From Marinomonas sp. CT5 (GTDB taxonomy: Bacteria > Pseudomonadota > Gammaproteobacteria > Pseudomonadales > Marinomonadaceae), in assembly GCF_018336975.1 (NCBI RefSeq), contig NZ_CP025572.1:2462332-2526331 (forward strand): a DNA stretch of 64,000 nt, read 5' to 3'. Shown in pieces: positions 48,878 through 59,176 of this stretch; position 1 is the stretch's first letter; every line of letters starts with the position of its first letter. The notes under the pieces are model-generated. The model saw only the letters and a list, made by a program, of their open reading frames with translations, was not told the origin of the DNA and ran no database searches. The translations under genes were made by a program, and so were the position numbers.

Positions 48878-50332
48878 TTATAAAGGTATCGGGTAAATAC
48901 TTTGAGCGTAATCCGCCAAATCTTGAAGCATAATTTGCTTCGCTGGAGATAAATCAGGTGTCTGAGCAATATAGTTCAGTCGCTCAAAATATTGCTCCAT
49001 ATTAATAGAGCCTCCACCGTCTTTTTCAAGCAAGCGAATCTGTCTGTACTCTTCCCATTCAAACTGTTGTTGCTCGCTCAATTGATCAGGGTAATTTCGC
49101 CCAATGTAACGCATTAACATTTCAGGTAAACGACGATCATCAAACGACATAGCCAGTTCTGACAATTGATTTGGCGGAGTCGAACGAATTTTCTCCATCC
49201 TTGATTTGTCTTCACGAGAGAAAAAACCACCAGAGTAAAGCATCACATCTGGATCTTTATGTATGGGTCGATCCTCTTGTATAAAGACATCGCTTATTTT
49301 TGCCGCCAAACCAGAATGCCCTTTGATGATGGCAAGGTTATGACGACAAACTGAACCGTCTAATTCAAGTCGCTTCACAACATCGGCATCTTTTAGAAAA
49401 GTAGCGGGGGCTACAGCAGGAGATTTATTGTAATGAATCACTTTCAGAGGCAGTCTATCAAGATCACCAAGCTCCTCTTGACGAGTAAAAACTCGATGAC
49501 GTATTTCTTCCACACTCAGATCAATTAAGGGCTGAGCATCTGCCATCAAATCAAAAACAATCACACCATTTTTGTTCGTTGGATGTGGTGCAATCGGCAC
49601 AACAAACGCCGCGTAATTTTTGGCTTGCCCGAACATACCGGATATATGCAAAAACGGCTTTAATCGAACCACATCAATAAACTGCTGCAGCTCATGCTTT
49701 TGACGCATTTTAAAATAATAAGCGAACAGTTTCGGTTGTTTTTCACGAATAAGCTTAGCAATCTCAATAGTGCCATAAACATCTGACAAAGCATCATGAG
49801 CTTGCTCATGAGCAATATTGTTCGCCTTGGTCAGTGCTTCCAATTTCATGGACACTTGACCGTCTTCCCCTTTTGGCCAAACAATGCCTTCTGGGCGCAT
49901 CGCATAGGTCATTCTTACCAAGTCAATCATGTCCCAACGAGAGCAATTGTTTTGCCACTCTCTTGCATATGGATCAATGAAATTACGATAAAAACCATAA
50001 CGAACCACTTCGTCATCAAAACGAATGGTATTGTACCCCAAGGCACATGTGCCGGGTTGTGAGAGCTCCGCTTCTACTGCCTGCATAAATTCTGCTTCAC
50101 ATAGTCCTTCCCTATTCGCATCTTGAGGGCTTATGCCCGTTAGCAAACAGGCTTCTGGCTGAGGTAGAACGTCTTCTGCTAGACGGCAGTAGAACATGAT
50201 TGGCTCGCCAATAGGGTTAAAATCAAGATCTGTTCTAATCCCTGCAAATTGCATAGGACGATCTCGCGCTGGGTCCGTTCCGGTTGTCTCAAAATCAAAC
50301 CAAAAAAATGATGTAGGGCCCGATGAAGTCAC
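48878..50332 (-). CDS. sbcB: exodeoxyribonuclease I
   Basis: A 484-residue single-strand 3'-5' DNA exonuclease of the DEDDh fold: FWFDFETTGTD (residues 10-20), TGISPQDANREGL, ALGYNTIRFDDEVVRYGFYRNF and EQAHDALSDVYG hold the acidic catalytic residues and His. E. coli ExoI has 475 residues. The start codon is GTG at 50332. It reads divergently from ychJ and shares a transcript with the downstream AI-2E gene. It acts in mismatch repair and recombination. Confidence 0.95.
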   Translation of the reverse strand: MTSSGPTSFFWFDFETTGTDPARDRPMQFAGIRTDLDFNPIGEPIMFYCRLAEDVLPQPEACLLTGISPQDANREGLCEAEFMQAVEAELSQPGTCALGYNTIRFDDEVVRYGFYRNFIDPYAREWQNNCSRWDMIDLVRMTYAMRPEGIVWPKGEDGQVSMKLEALTKANNIAHEQAHDALSDVYGTIEIAKLIREKQPKLFAYYFKMRQKHELQQFIDVVRLKPFLHISGMFGQAKNYAAFVVPIAPHPTNKNGVIVFDLMADAQPLIDLSVEEIRHRVFTRQEELGDLDRLPLKVIHYNKSPAVAPATFLKDADVVKRLELDGSVCRHNLAIIKGHSGLAAKISDVFIQEDRPIHKDPDVMLYSGGFFSREDKSRMEKIRSTPPNQLSELAMSFDDRRLPEMLMRYIGRNYPDQLSEQQQFEWEEYRQIRLLEKDGGGSINMEQYFERLNYIAQTPDLSPAKQIMLQDLADYAQSIYPIPL

Positions 50333-50411
50333 AAATAATTCCTGTAAGCCGTTAAATAAAAAGGTATTATACGCATCTTGGAGTGTATTTGGCGATGAGA
50401 GGAGTAGATCT

Positions 50412-50921
50412 ATGCCAGTCCCAGTAATTTGTCCATGCGGAACAGGAAGCCCCTATGAGATGTGTTGTGGTATGTACCATAACAATCCAGGTACGGCCCC
50501 TACCGCTGAAACGCTAATGCGTTCGCGTTACACCGCTTTTGCTATTGGTGATTTCCAATACATTGCCGCTACGCAAAAACTGAAGGACGAACCCGATCAA
50601 GCCGCGACTGATATAGAAGAAAGCAATCAACATACAAAATGGATTAAGCTTGAAATTAATGCAACAGAGAATGGCTTAGAAAAAGACAAAACCGGCATGG
50701 TCTCTTTTTCCGCCCACTTTAAAGAAGGCAAGCATATTGGCCGTTTAAGTGAGCGTTCTCTATTTAAGAAAATAAAGGGGCAATGGTTCTATATCTCTGG
50801 AGAACATGACGTCGCAAAAAATACACCATTAATTAATTCCGACGCTATGAAAGTTGGTAGAAACGATCCATGTTTATGTGGGTCTGGTAAAAAATTCAAG
50901 AAATGCTGTGCTGTTGCTTAA
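50412..50921 (+). CDS. ychJ: YchJ family protein with two SEC-C motifs
   Basis: A 169-residue protein of the YchJ (UPF0225) family. Two SEC-C zinc motifs frame it: CPCGTGSPYEMCCG at residues 8-21 and NDPCLCGSGKKFKKCC at the end; LMRSRYTAFA and IERSR-like LSERSLFKK lie between. The function is unknown, zinc binding likely. The start at 50412 has GAGGAG 8 bases upstream; a longer frame to 50196 overlaps sbcB on the other strand and is rejected. Confidence 0.9.
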   Translation: MPVPVICPCGTGSPYEMCCGMYHNNPGTAPTAETLMRSRYTAFAIGDFQYIAATQKLKDEPDQAATDIEESNQHTKWIKLEINATENGLEKDKTGMVSFSAHFKEGKHIGRLSERSLFKKIKGQWFYISGEHDVAKNTPLINSDAMKVGRNDPCLCGSGKKFKKCCAVA

Positions 50922-50927
50922 TAAAAC

Positions 50928-51965
50928 TTATTCAACAGCATCCCATTTTTCCTTAATGTTTCTCAGCTCATCTTCAATCGATAAAAAGGTACGCACTAAC
51001 TCTGGGTCAAAGTGTGTACCAGCCGCTTGCTGAATGTGATCGAACGACTCCTCTATTGTCCAACTTTTCTTATAAGGACGCTTCATAGTAAGAGCATCAA
51101 AAACATCAGCCAATGCAACGATTCGAGCCGATTGAGGTATCTCCTCTCCCTTCAAATGAGATGGATAACCCGTACCATCCCATTTCTCATGATGACCAAG
51201 TGCCACTTCCGCAGCCAATTTAAATAATGGCGCTTCCCCTCTGATTAAAATTTCATAGCCAATGACGGTGTGTTGACGCATTATCACCCATTCATCATCC
51301 GTTAATTTATTTGGTGACTTCAAAATACTATGAGGAATACCCACCTTTCCGGTGTCGTGCATTGGTGCCGCTAACTTTAACAATTCAACCTGTGACGCTT
51401 CCCAACCTATTGCTTTTGCTAAGGCCGCACAATAATCAGCCATTCGCCACATATGCACACCCGTATCGGTATCATTTAACTGACTGACCGCTCCTAGCAT
51501 ACCAATAGCAGACTCTAGGGCTTCATCAAGCTCTCTTGTTCTATCATCAATAATTTGTTTATTACGAAGGTTCTCTTCTGCTGCCTTTAAATGAGCCGAC
51601 ACCCTAGCAAGGGTTGTTAAAGGAGTTATCGGTTTAGTGATGAAGTCCACACACCCTACATCAAAACCTTTTTGCTCATGTTGTGGGTCCGTTACCGCCG
51701 TCAAAAAAATAACTGGGATATCATGTGTTTTAGGATCAGCCTTCAATCGCTCACATACCTCAAAACCATTCATATCAGGCATCATAATATCAAGCAATAT
51801 GATATCCGGTAGGGATCTATCGACTATATCTAAAGCCAGCTGTCCACCTTTTGCAACTTGGACATGGTACTGTTCAGATAAAATATTTCTAAGTAAATCA
51901 ATATTTTTTGGCACATCATCAACAATGAGCACACGCTTTTTCTTCGAAATATTAAGATTATTCAC
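50928..51965 (-). CDS. response regulator with HD-GYP domain (cyclic-di-GMP phosphodiesterase)
   Basis: A 345-residue regulator. The receiver domain (about 10-125) has phospho-acceptor Asp59 in LLDIMMPDMNG and Lys111 in ITKPI. The HD-GYP domain (about 150-345) is canonical: HD at His203-Asp204, HHExxDGTGYP at 258-268, and DVFDAL. It should hydrolyse cyclic-di-GMP when phosphorylated. The start GTG 51965 with GGAAG upstream is preferred to TTG 51983, which would overlap the kinase stop. It directly follows the hybrid kinase, its likely partner. Confidence 0.9.
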   Translation of the reverse strand: MNNLNISKKKRVLIVDDVPKNIDLLRNILSEQYHVQVAKGGQLALDIVDRSLPDIILLDIMMPDMNGFEVCERLKADPKTHDIPVIFLTAVTDPQHEQKGFDVGCVDFITKPITPLTTLARVSAHLKAAEENLRNKQIIDDRTRELDEALESAIGMLGAVSQLNDTDTGVHMWRMADYCAALAKAIGWEASQVELLKLAAPMHDTGKVGIPHSILKSPNKLTDDEWVIMRQHTVIGYEILIRGEAPLFKLAAEVALGHHEKWDGTGYPSHLKGEEIPQSARIVALADVFDALTMKRPYKKSWTIEESFDHIQQAAGTHFDPELVRTFLSIEDELRNIKEKWDAVE

Positions 51966-51979
51966 GTTACTTCCATCCC

Positions 51980-54403
51980 TCAATTAGCACTTTCCTCAAG
52001 ACAGTCCGATATAAGAGCACGCTTAAATGCCCCAACCTTATTTATCGCATCCATATAGTCGTAAGACAAACTGTCTTCTAACGCAGATTCCAATAATCCC
52101 ACTCGTTTATAACCTGATATTTTTGCCATTATATTTTTTAGAACCTCTTCGGAATCAGAATCACCACTCACTAAAAGAGATTCAAGCATCTCAAGCTCAG
52201 ACCATAAAACATCTAAATCCTTCTCGTCAGATAAAAAACAATTTCTGCGGTCTTTTTTCTTTAACGAATCAAAATCATACTTAATCATCCAAGATTCGAT
52301 TTTTTCAATCAGCAGATAAGGATCTAGCGGTTTAAACAAAACATCATCAATACCAATTAAACTATTTTGCTCTAAATCAACGGTATCAGCCGTTAAAAAA
52401 AGGATAGGTGGTTTTCTATCACCTAAGGTTTCAAATATTTTTCGACTTGATTCATAGCCATCCATTATGGGCATTCTTATATCCATTAAAATTAAATCAT
52501 AAGATTCATTCAGAGACCGTTCATAAGCATCCTTTCCATTTTCGACCCAATCTACTGAGACGCCCATTTTTTCTATAATTGCCTTAACTATATTGGCGTT
52601 AATCTTATTATCTTCAGCGAGTAATATACTTTTGCTTCTGAAAAACTCATTCTTATCTAAAAAATCATTTTTAGCTTTAATCGACTGCAATTGATTCCTA
52701 GCTAAATTCAAAGCCACTATTTTTTTATTGATATTAGTGGGCGTAACGAGCCCTGAAACAACAAAACCTTCTTTATCTGAAAATGAGCCATTTAAAAAGA
52801 GAATACTTTTCTCATAACTTTTTAGCTCTTCAAAAAGCATCCCTTCTTCGTTTAACCAATGATGGCTTGCAAGAATAGGCAAATCCTTCTCAGTCAAATT
52901 TGAAAACTTCACTAAATTTAAACGATCAACGTTCAACCTAGAGAGTAAAGATACGATTTCAGTATCTTCTTCAAGAATAGACACTTTTTCTAACGGTACT
53001 AAATCTTGTCTAGAATCAGGGGTATAAGGAAGCTTAATAGTAAAAATAGAACCGCCATCAACCACACTTTCATAAGAAATATGACCACCCAATAGAACCA
53101 CCAGTTTTTGAGTAATGCTTAACCCTAAACCAGTCCCCCCATGCAATCGTGTTGTACTACTATCAGCTTGTTTAAACACATCAAATACATTAACGCCTTC
53201 AGGAATACCAATACCTGTATCTTTTACATCTATCGCAATTTCTTCCGTATTTAATCGATAAACATTTACATTGACTGAGCCAGAATGTGTAAATTTAACG
53301 GCATTACCTACCACATTAATAAGAACTTGTTGTAATCGAGTTTTGTCACCAACCAAAGTATTATTCAAGGTAAAATCTCGACTCATCATAAAGCTGAGAT
53401 TTTTGGATTTCGCTTGTCCTTCATTAGTTTGATAAACATACTCCAAAACCTCATCTAAACTAAACGGAGAGTTTTCTAAATCCATTTTCCCTGATTCAAT
53501 TTTAGAATAATCTAAAACACTATTAATAATGGCTAATAAGGCATCCGCAGACTGCTGAATTTTCGTTACCTTTTCACGATGCTCATCCTTAATATCCGCT
53601 CCAGATAGCAAGTAACTGAAACCGACTATTGCATTCATGGGAGTACGAATTTCGTGGCTCATGGTAGCAAGAAACTCTGATTTAACCTTTAAAGCTTGTT
53701 CAGCAGAAAAAACTGCACTTTCAAGATCTTTGGTTAATTTTTGGGACTTTTCAAAAGACTCCCTTGCCACCTTCAATTGCTTAAACAACATTATGATGAT
53801 AAAAATCATGGTAATAGTTAGTAAGGCGATTAATGAGCCTAAATATAAAAACAAACCAAGAGTATCGTTCCTTTGCTTTACTTTTTCACGGGATCTCGAA
53901 GCCAACGTACTAAGCACAACGCCTTCAGTTTCTTTTAGAAGAACATTGCTTTTATTAATTAGAAGTTGCACATTAATTAATGATTGATCACGAAAAAGTA
54001 GCTGATCAATATCTGCTACCTCATGCTTCAACGTTTTCATCAAGGCATCAGAATTATCTAATCGATCAAACAGAACCCTCAGCTGTCCCTTTTCTAAAAC
54101 ATTAATACGACTGTATAAGATATCGAAACGTGTTCTCGCATCAACAAGTCGCTCATTGGTAAAATCGTCTTCAAGCAATTTTAAAGAGCTTCTAAGTTTT
54201 AACGTTTCTCTGTCTAGTTGATAAGCAGCCCATAAAGCATCTTCTTCCACGGCAGACATTACTATTTTTTGACGCTCAACTAACTCTGCAAAAATTAACA
54301 TGGCAGCTCCCATAAAAAGGAGTGCCGCAATCACCAATAAAATAAAAGATGATGATTTCTTATTTTTAATCACTTTAGTGACCGGAAGAAAAATGAAGCG
54401 CAT
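51980..54403 (-). CDS. hybrid sensor histidine kinase
   Basis: An 807-residue two-component kinase. Membrane helix 1 spans about 19-41 and helix 2 about 183-207, with a helical periplasmic sensor of about 140 residues between. HisKA follows with His250 in ATMSHEIRTPMNAI, then the ATPase domain (NVVGNAVKFTH, DTGIGIP, HGGTGLGLSI). A degenerate receiver-like region (about 470-590) is followed by a true receiver (about 592-705) with Asp641 in LMDIRMPIMDGYES. The C-terminal 100 residues are helical and lack a clear HPt His. It overlaps the next gene only slightly and lies 8 bases from the upstream periplasmic gene. Confidence 0.9.
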   Translation of the reverse strand: MRFIFLPVTKVIKNKKSSSFILLVIAALLFMGAAMLIFAELVERQKIVMSAVEEDALWAAYQLDRETLKLRSSLKLLEDDFTNERLVDARTRFDILYSRINVLEKGQLRVLFDRLDNSDALMKTLKHEVADIDQLLFRDQSLINVQLLINKSNVLLKETEGVVLSTLASRSREKVKQRNDTLGLFLYLGSLIALLTITMIFIIIMLFKQLKVARESFEKSQKLTKDLESAVFSAEQALKVKSEFLATMSHEIRTPMNAIVGFSYLLSGADIKDEHREKVTKIQQSADALLAIINSVLDYSKIESGKMDLENSPFSLDEVLEYVYQTNEGQAKSKNLSFMMSRDFTLNNTLVGDKTRLQQVLINVVGNAVKFTHSGSVNVNVYRLNTEEIAIDVKDTGIGIPEGVNVFDVFKQADSSTTRLHGGTGLGLSITQKLVVLLGGHISYESVVDGGSIFTIKLPYTPDSRQDLVPLEKVSILEEDTEIVSLLSRLNVDRLNLVKFSNLTEKDLPILASHHWLNEEGMLFEELKSYEKSILFLNGSFSDKEGFVVSGLVTPTNINKKIVALNLARNQLQSIKAKNDFLDKNEFFRSKSILLAEDNKINANIVKAIIEKMGVSVDWVENGKDAYERSLNESYDLILMDIRMPIMDGYESSRKIFETLGDRKPPILFLTADTVDLEQNSLIGIDDVLFKPLDPYLLIEKIESWMIKYDFDSLKKKDRRNCFLSDEKDLDVLWSELEMLESLLVSGDSDSEEVLKNIMAKISGYKRVGLLESALEDSLSYDYMDAINKVGAFKRALISDCLEESAN

Positions 54404-54411
54404 ATTAAAGT

Positions 54412-54921
54412 TTACTCGACATTGATCGATTTAACTTGCCAAACAGATCGGTTGTGAATGACTTCATTATTTAAGTCTGGGTGATCAGTGAAAGGATAAA
54501 GCATAAAAATGGGGCCTTTATCTCGCACACTCATTGGCTTGCCATTCATATCCATTGCGAGAATCACATCGTAGTCTTCACCATCTTTCTTCGGCACTTT
54601 GGCGCTGTAATCATTCAACGCAGTGACCGACAATTCCCCTGTTTGTGCCCCAACTGCCGCCATCACTGAACGCAACAGAGGTCCACGATATAAATCCACC
54701 CCCTCACTCCAAGGCGTCATTGTCTTCTGATCTATGACCTCTAGCCCCATCAACATGTCTCGGTCAAATTCAGCCGTTTTACTGGTTGTGTTGGTATGGC
54801 TAATATTCCCTGTAACGGTAAGAATGACAGGACCGGTTGGTTTGGATAACGTTTGCGCTTGTACATTCGTGATAGCCAGCACTCCACAAAAAACGGCCCC
54901 AGCAATAATAGATGGCTTCAT
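54412..54921 (-). CDS. periplasmic molybdopterin-binding-fold protein (sulfite-oxidase-like)
   Basis: A 169-residue exported protein: signal peptide 1-22 (ending NVQAQ). The rest resembles the oxidoreductase molybdopterin-binding fold: VILTVTGNISHTN, FDRDMLMGL, LYRGPLLRSVMAAVGA, VTALNDYSAKVP and GPIFMLYPFTDHP. The molybdenum-ligand Cys of true sulfite oxidases is absent, so it may bind another ligand. It begins a three-gene operon with the hybrid kinase and the HD-GYP regulator and is a good candidate for the sensory partner. Confidence 0.75.
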   Translation of the reverse strand: MKPSIIAGAVFCGVLAITNVQAQTLSKPTGPVILTVTGNISHTNTTSKTAEFDRDMLMGLEVIDQKTMTPWSEGVDLYRGPLLRSVMAAVGAQTGELSVTALNDYSAKVPKKDGEDYDVILAMDMNGKPMSVRDKGPIFMLYPFTDHPDLNNEVIHNRSVWQVKSINVE

Positions 54922-55091
54922 TCAAAACACCTCAATCCGAATTATTTAGATTGAGTATAATGAAGAAGTTATTCGCTGTGGCGACTGACTTACGAAAAGA
55001 TACGCTTTCTACACCAAGCAAAACAATAGGCACAAAAAAAAGCCACTTACATGACTTTTTTTGATTTACACATCTTCATTAGCAATGGATC

Positions 55092-55991
55092 TTAAGGGAC
55101 TGGCTGACCTTTCGAGGCTACCCAAATTCGAAACCAATCATCATCACTTAATGAAATCGCAATCGCCTCCACAGCCGACGATAAACGCTCAACCTTACCC
55201 GATCCCATAACAGGACAAATACCCGCTGGATGGCGTAATAACCATGCAACCACAAGCTGATCCATCGAGCAGTTATATTTACCGCTGAGGTCTTTCAAAA
55301 CAGCCTGAACTCGAACGGATTTTTCATCACAACCAGAAAACAAGTCGCCACCAGCAAATGGCGACCAAGCCATTGGGGTCACAGCATGCTGTTGCACATG
55401 GTCTAAAGTGCCATCTTCAAAATGCTGTAATGCCAAGGGCGACAGTTCCACCTGATTAATAATCAAGGGAGCATCCAGACGAGATTGCAATAAATCAAAT
55501 TGATGAGTCGTAAAGTTAGACACTCCAAAGTGCTTCACTTTGCCCAGCGTAAAAAGCAGATCCATAGCTTGCGCCACGTCATCCGCATCCATTAAAGGAC
55601 TTGGTCTGTGAAGTAACAAAGTGTCTATGTACTCACATTGCAAATTTGCTAAGGATTGATCAACACTTGCCAAAATATGTTCCGCACTATAATCATAACG
55701 ATGCATCTGAATATCAGGACGATTTTCAGAAGGGAGCAGAATGCCACACTTGGTAATAATTTCCATTTTATCCCGCAGTGCAGGCTTTTGTTTTAACGCT
55801 TCGCCAAATAATGCTTCACATTGATGCCCCCCATAAATATCCGCGTGATCAAATGTGGTCACCCCCATATCTAAGCAGGACTCGATAAAACTCAAGGTTT
55901 CTGAAGATGTCATATTCCATTCGTTTAAACGCCAAAAGCCCTGTGCAATACGGGAACCTTCAAATCCAAGTGGATGGTACTGATGTCTCAT
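55092..55991 (-). CDS. ydhF: YdhF-like aldo/keto reductase
   Basis: A 299-residue TIM-barrel oxidoreductase closely resembling E. coli YdhF (298). Landmarks are GFWRLNEWNM, TFDHADIYGGHQCEALFGEAL (residues about 46-66, catalytic Tyr), LLLHRPSPLMDADDVA and PVMGSGKVERLSSAVEA in the NADPH site. Substrate is not known. AAGGAAAA lies before the ATG at 55991; the frame extends to 56066 without a ribosome site. Confidence 0.92.
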   Translation of the reverse strand: MRHQYHPLGFEGSRIAQGFWRLNEWNMTSSETLSFIESCLDMGVTTFDHADIYGGHQCEALFGEALKQKPALRDKMEIITKCGILLPSENRPDIQMHRYDYSAEHILASVDQSLANLQCEYIDTLLLHRPSPLMDADDVAQAMDLLFTLGKVKHFGVSNFTTHQFDLLQSRLDAPLIINQVELSPLALQHFEDGTLDHVQQHAVTPMAWSPFAGGDLFSGCDEKSVRVQAVLKDLSGKYNCSMDQLVVAWLLRHPAGICPVMGSGKVERLSSAVEAIAISLSDDDWFRIWVASKGQPVP

Positions 55992-56276
55992 GCAAATTTT
56001 CCTTTGCTTCATTTTTATTAGCCAACATTCTAAAGACACTTTTTTATAAAAAATAGCAAACCGCATGAATTTGCATAACTGACAGATAACGCCATCAAAG
56101 GTATACTATGCCGCATTCAAGACTGACCTCTCCTGAAAGAGTGACGCGACCACTTAACCATGGACACACTATAACGAATAAATTACGGCCAATATCGAAC
56201 ACTTATCATTCACACGCAGCGACGCATAACGAACCACAAAGTCGAAACAATAAACACCACTGTGATGGACATAATA

Positions 56277-57554
56277 ATGAATTCAATTACGCTAGGCCCT
56301 CTTTCTAAAGCCAATGGAGAAATCCAGATTCCGGGCTCCAAAAGCCTTTCAAACCGTATTTTATTGTTAGCAACGCTAGCAAAAGGCACTACAAAAATTA
56401 CCAATCTACTAGACAGCGATGATATTCGTCGCATGCTAGAAAGCCTAACCAAACTGGGCGTAATCTATTCCTTAGAAGACAATGGCACAACCTGTGTATT
56501 AGAAGGCCTTGGCGGTCCAATTCAAGCCGACTTTGGCGACCTATTCCTTGGTAATGCAGGCACAGCAATGCGCCCATTAACGGCGGCATTGTGCTTGGGC
56601 AAAGGTGAATTTCTCTTACATGGTGAGCCTCGCATGCACGAACGCCCTATTGGCGATCTAGTCGATGCACTACAAGCACTTGGTGTCGACATCACTTACG
56701 AAGGTGAAAAAAATTACCCACCACTTCGAATAAAAGCGAACGGCCTGTCTGGCGGTGAAGTGTCTATTAAAGGCAACATTTCAAGCCAGTTTCTTACCGC
56801 TATCTTGATGAGCGCACCGTTAGCAAAAAGTGACTTAACCATTAAAGTCGACGGTGAATTGGTTTCTAAACCCTACATAGACATTACTTTGCACGCCATG
56901 AAGCAATTTGGTGTCGAAGTCGAGAACCAAAATTACCAGGCATTCGTAGTTAAAGGTCAACAAACTTACCTAAGCCCTGGTGAAATCATGGTTGAAGGTG
57001 ACGCGTCTTCCGCTTCCTATTTCTTAGCCGCCGCCGCGATTGCTGGGGGCAAGATAAAAGTCCATGGGGTTGGAACAGACAGCGTACAAGGTGATGTTAA
57101 ATTTGCCGATGTGTTGGCGCAAATGGGAGCAAAAATCACTTACGGTCCAACTTGGATTGAAGCCGAACGCAACGAATTGAATGGCATCGACATGGACATG
57201 AACCACATTCCTGATGCCGCCATGACCATTGCGACCACCGCCCTTTTCGCTAAAGGCCCAACAACGATTCGTAATATTTATAACTGGCGCGTAAAAGAAA
57301 CGGATCGTTTATACGCTATGGCAACCGAACTGAAAAAACTGGGCGCAGACGTCGTTGAAGGTGATGACTTCATTACTGTTACTCCTGTAGAAAATCTAAA
57401 GCACGCGGCAATTGATACCTATAATGATCACCGTATTGCTATGTGCTTTTCTCTAGTCGCTTTCTCTGACACCCCCGTTACGATTAACGACCCAGGCTGT
57501 ACCTCAAAAACCTTCCCAACTTACTTTGAATTGTTTAATACTGTAGCAAGTTAA
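56277..57554 (+). CDS. aroA: 3-phosphoshikimate 1-carboxyvinyltransferase (EPSP synthase)
   Basis: The 425-residue enzyme of the shikimate pathway, target of glyphosate. Residues typical of class I are seen in [14 protein letters not shown] (residues about 20-33), [17 protein letters not shown] (about 88-104), [25 protein letters not shown] and [15 protein letters not shown]. The chosen ATG at 56277 gives [11 protein letters not shown]; the upstream ATG at 56262 would add five residues. GGA lies before it. It converges on no gene and stands alone here. Confidence 0.96.
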   Translation: MNSITLGPLSKANGEIQIPGSKSLSNRILLLATLAKGTTKITNLLDSDDIRRMLESLTKLGVIYSLEDNGTTCVLEGLGGPIQADFGDLFLGNAGTAMRPLTAALCLGKGEFLLHGEPRMHERPIGDLVDALQALGVDITYEGEKNYPPLRIKANGLSGGEVSIKGNISSQFLTAILMSAPLAKSDLTIKVDGELVSKPYIDITLHAMKQFGVEVENQNYQAFVVKGQQTYLSPGEIMVEGDASSASYFLAAAAIAGGKIKVHGVGTDSVQGDVKFADVLAQMGAKITYGPTWIEAERNELNGIDMDMNHIPDAAMTIATTALFAKGPTTIRNIYNWRVKETDRLYAMATELKKLGADVVEGDDFITVTPVENLKHAAIDTYNDHRIAMCFSLVAFSDTPVTINDPGCTSKTFPTYFELFNTVAS

Positions 57555-57708
57555 GTCCTTCTGGCGTATTTTCCCTTTAAAAGAAAATACGCCATTCTAA
57601 TGAGTAGTGAACAATCCATTTTTTTGAGCCTTCTCTCACCAAGTTCAAGTAAGGTCTTTTTAAAATAGCTGAGCAAATAACAAACACAGCAAATAAGACA
57701 TATTAATG

Positions 57709-59157
57709 CTAATCATGGCTAATCATGATGTGACGCATCATGGAGTAATTTTCCAGTGAGTACATCGAAAGGTCATTACCATAACCTGAACGCTTTAAGC
57801 CACCATGGGGCATTTCACTGGGTAAAAGGAAATGGTTATTTATCCAAGTACAGCCAAACTCCAACTGTGATGCAATACGCATGGCCCGCTTGATACTGCC
57901 AGACCACACCGAAGAGGCTAAACCATACTCAGACTGATTAGCCCATTGCACTGCTTGCTCCTCGTTTTCACAACAAGTAACAGATACAACCGGGCCAAAC
58001 ACTTCCCGCTGTACAATTTCGTCATCCATTCTTACGCCTGCAATCAATGTTGGCTGATAAAAAAAGCCAGACGTATTTGGAACGACACCACCTACAAGGA
58101 TTTCTGAATGAGGCAATTCATTTGCTCGCTCAACAAAACTAGCAACACTGTTTCTCTGGCGTTCACTGATAAGCGGACCTAAATCATTTTGCTTATCCTC
58201 TTCCTGATTGAACTTTAACTTAGCAACGCTATCGGCAAGATCCGCTACTAATCTTTCATAAATTCCTTTTTCTGCATAAATATGACAAGCCGCAGTACAA
58301 TCCTGACCGGCATTGTAATAACCATATTTTGTCACGCTTTTAATGACTTTATTCAGATCGGCATCGTTTAGAACAATCACTGGAGCCTTCCCCCCCAGTT
58401 CTAAATGGGTTCGCTTAACGGTTCGATACGCCGCCTGCAGCACCTTTTGCCCTGTTGATATATCGCCAGTTAAGGTCACCATTCTCACCCCTGAATGCTT
58501 AATCATATTGCTGCCAACGCTTTCTCCACGACCAAACAACACGTTAACGACCCCAGGAGGGAGCACTTCATTAAGTAACTTAGCAAATGCTAAGGTTGTC
58601 AGCGGCGCTTGCTCTGAAGGCTTAAATACCACGGTATTACCAGCCGCCAATGCAGGCGCTAATTTCCATGCCGCCATCATTAACGGATAATTCCAAGGCG
58701 TAATGGCTGCGACAACACCAATAGGCGCCATTCTAATCATGCTCGTATTTGCCGCCAGGTATTCATTCGCCGTAGGACTAGGTCTACATCGGACTGCCCC
58801 AGCAAAAAAACGAAAGACATCCGCAGCGGCTGGAATCTCATCACGAATGACAAAATGCAAGGGCTTACCGCAGTTTAACGCTTCTAATCGAGCTAAATAG
58901 TCAGCGTGCTTATCGATAAGATTGGCTATCTTTATCAAATAATTTGCACGCTCTTTAGGCGTCGTTTTCGACCACATTTTTCCAGCTAATTGTGCGCTCT
59001 TAACACCCGCATCAATCTGCTGACCAGAAGCCTCATGAATCAACACTAAGTCTTCTGCCGTTGAGGGGTTTACAATTTTTTCTAGATTACCTTCTCCAGC
59101 AATCAATTCGCCATTAATCAACAACTCTTTAGAATATGTGATCGATACATCACTCAT
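57709..59157 (-). CDS. patD: gamma-aminobutyraldehyde dehydrogenase
   Basis: A 482-residue NAD aldehyde dehydrogenase closely similar to E. coli PatD (YdcW, 474). Landmarks are ITPWNYPLMMAAWKLAPALAAG, catalytic Glu253 in LELGGKAP and Cys287 in AGQDCTAAC, and the late EVFGPVVSV. It oxidises 4-aminobutanal to GABA in the putrescine route. It lies 19 bases after a LysR gene on the same strand and the divergent ydcSTUV genes import the polyamine. E. coli has patD at the end of the ydc operon, so the order differs. Confidence 0.92.
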   Translation of the reverse strand: MSDVSITYSKELLINGELIAGEGNLEKIVNPSTAEDLVLIHEASGQQIDAGVKSAQLAGKMWSKTTPKERANYLIKIANLIDKHADYLARLEALNCGKPLHFVIRDEIPAAADVFRFFAGAVRCRPSPTANEYLAANTSMIRMAPIGVVAAITPWNYPLMMAAWKLAPALAAGNTVVFKPSEQAPLTTLAFAKLLNEVLPPGVVNVLFGRGESVGSNMIKHSGVRMVTLTGDISTGQKVLQAAYRTVKRTHLELGGKAPVIVLNDADLNKVIKSVTKYGYYNAGQDCTAACHIYAEKGIYERLVADLADSVAKLKFNQEEDKQNDLGPLISERQRNSVASFVERANELPHSEILVGGVVPNTSGFFYQPTLIAGVRMDDEIVQREVFGPVVSVTCCENEEQAVQWANQSEYGLASSVWSGSIKRAMRIASQLEFGCTWINNHFLLPSEMPHGGLKRSGYGNDLSMYSLENYSMMRHIMISHD

Positions 59158-59176
59158 AATAAACTCCTACAAAAAC

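Noticed and set aside
50196..50411. Longer start of the ychJ gene
   Set aside because: It is antisense to sbcB, lacks family similarity, and the good ribosome site is before 50412.
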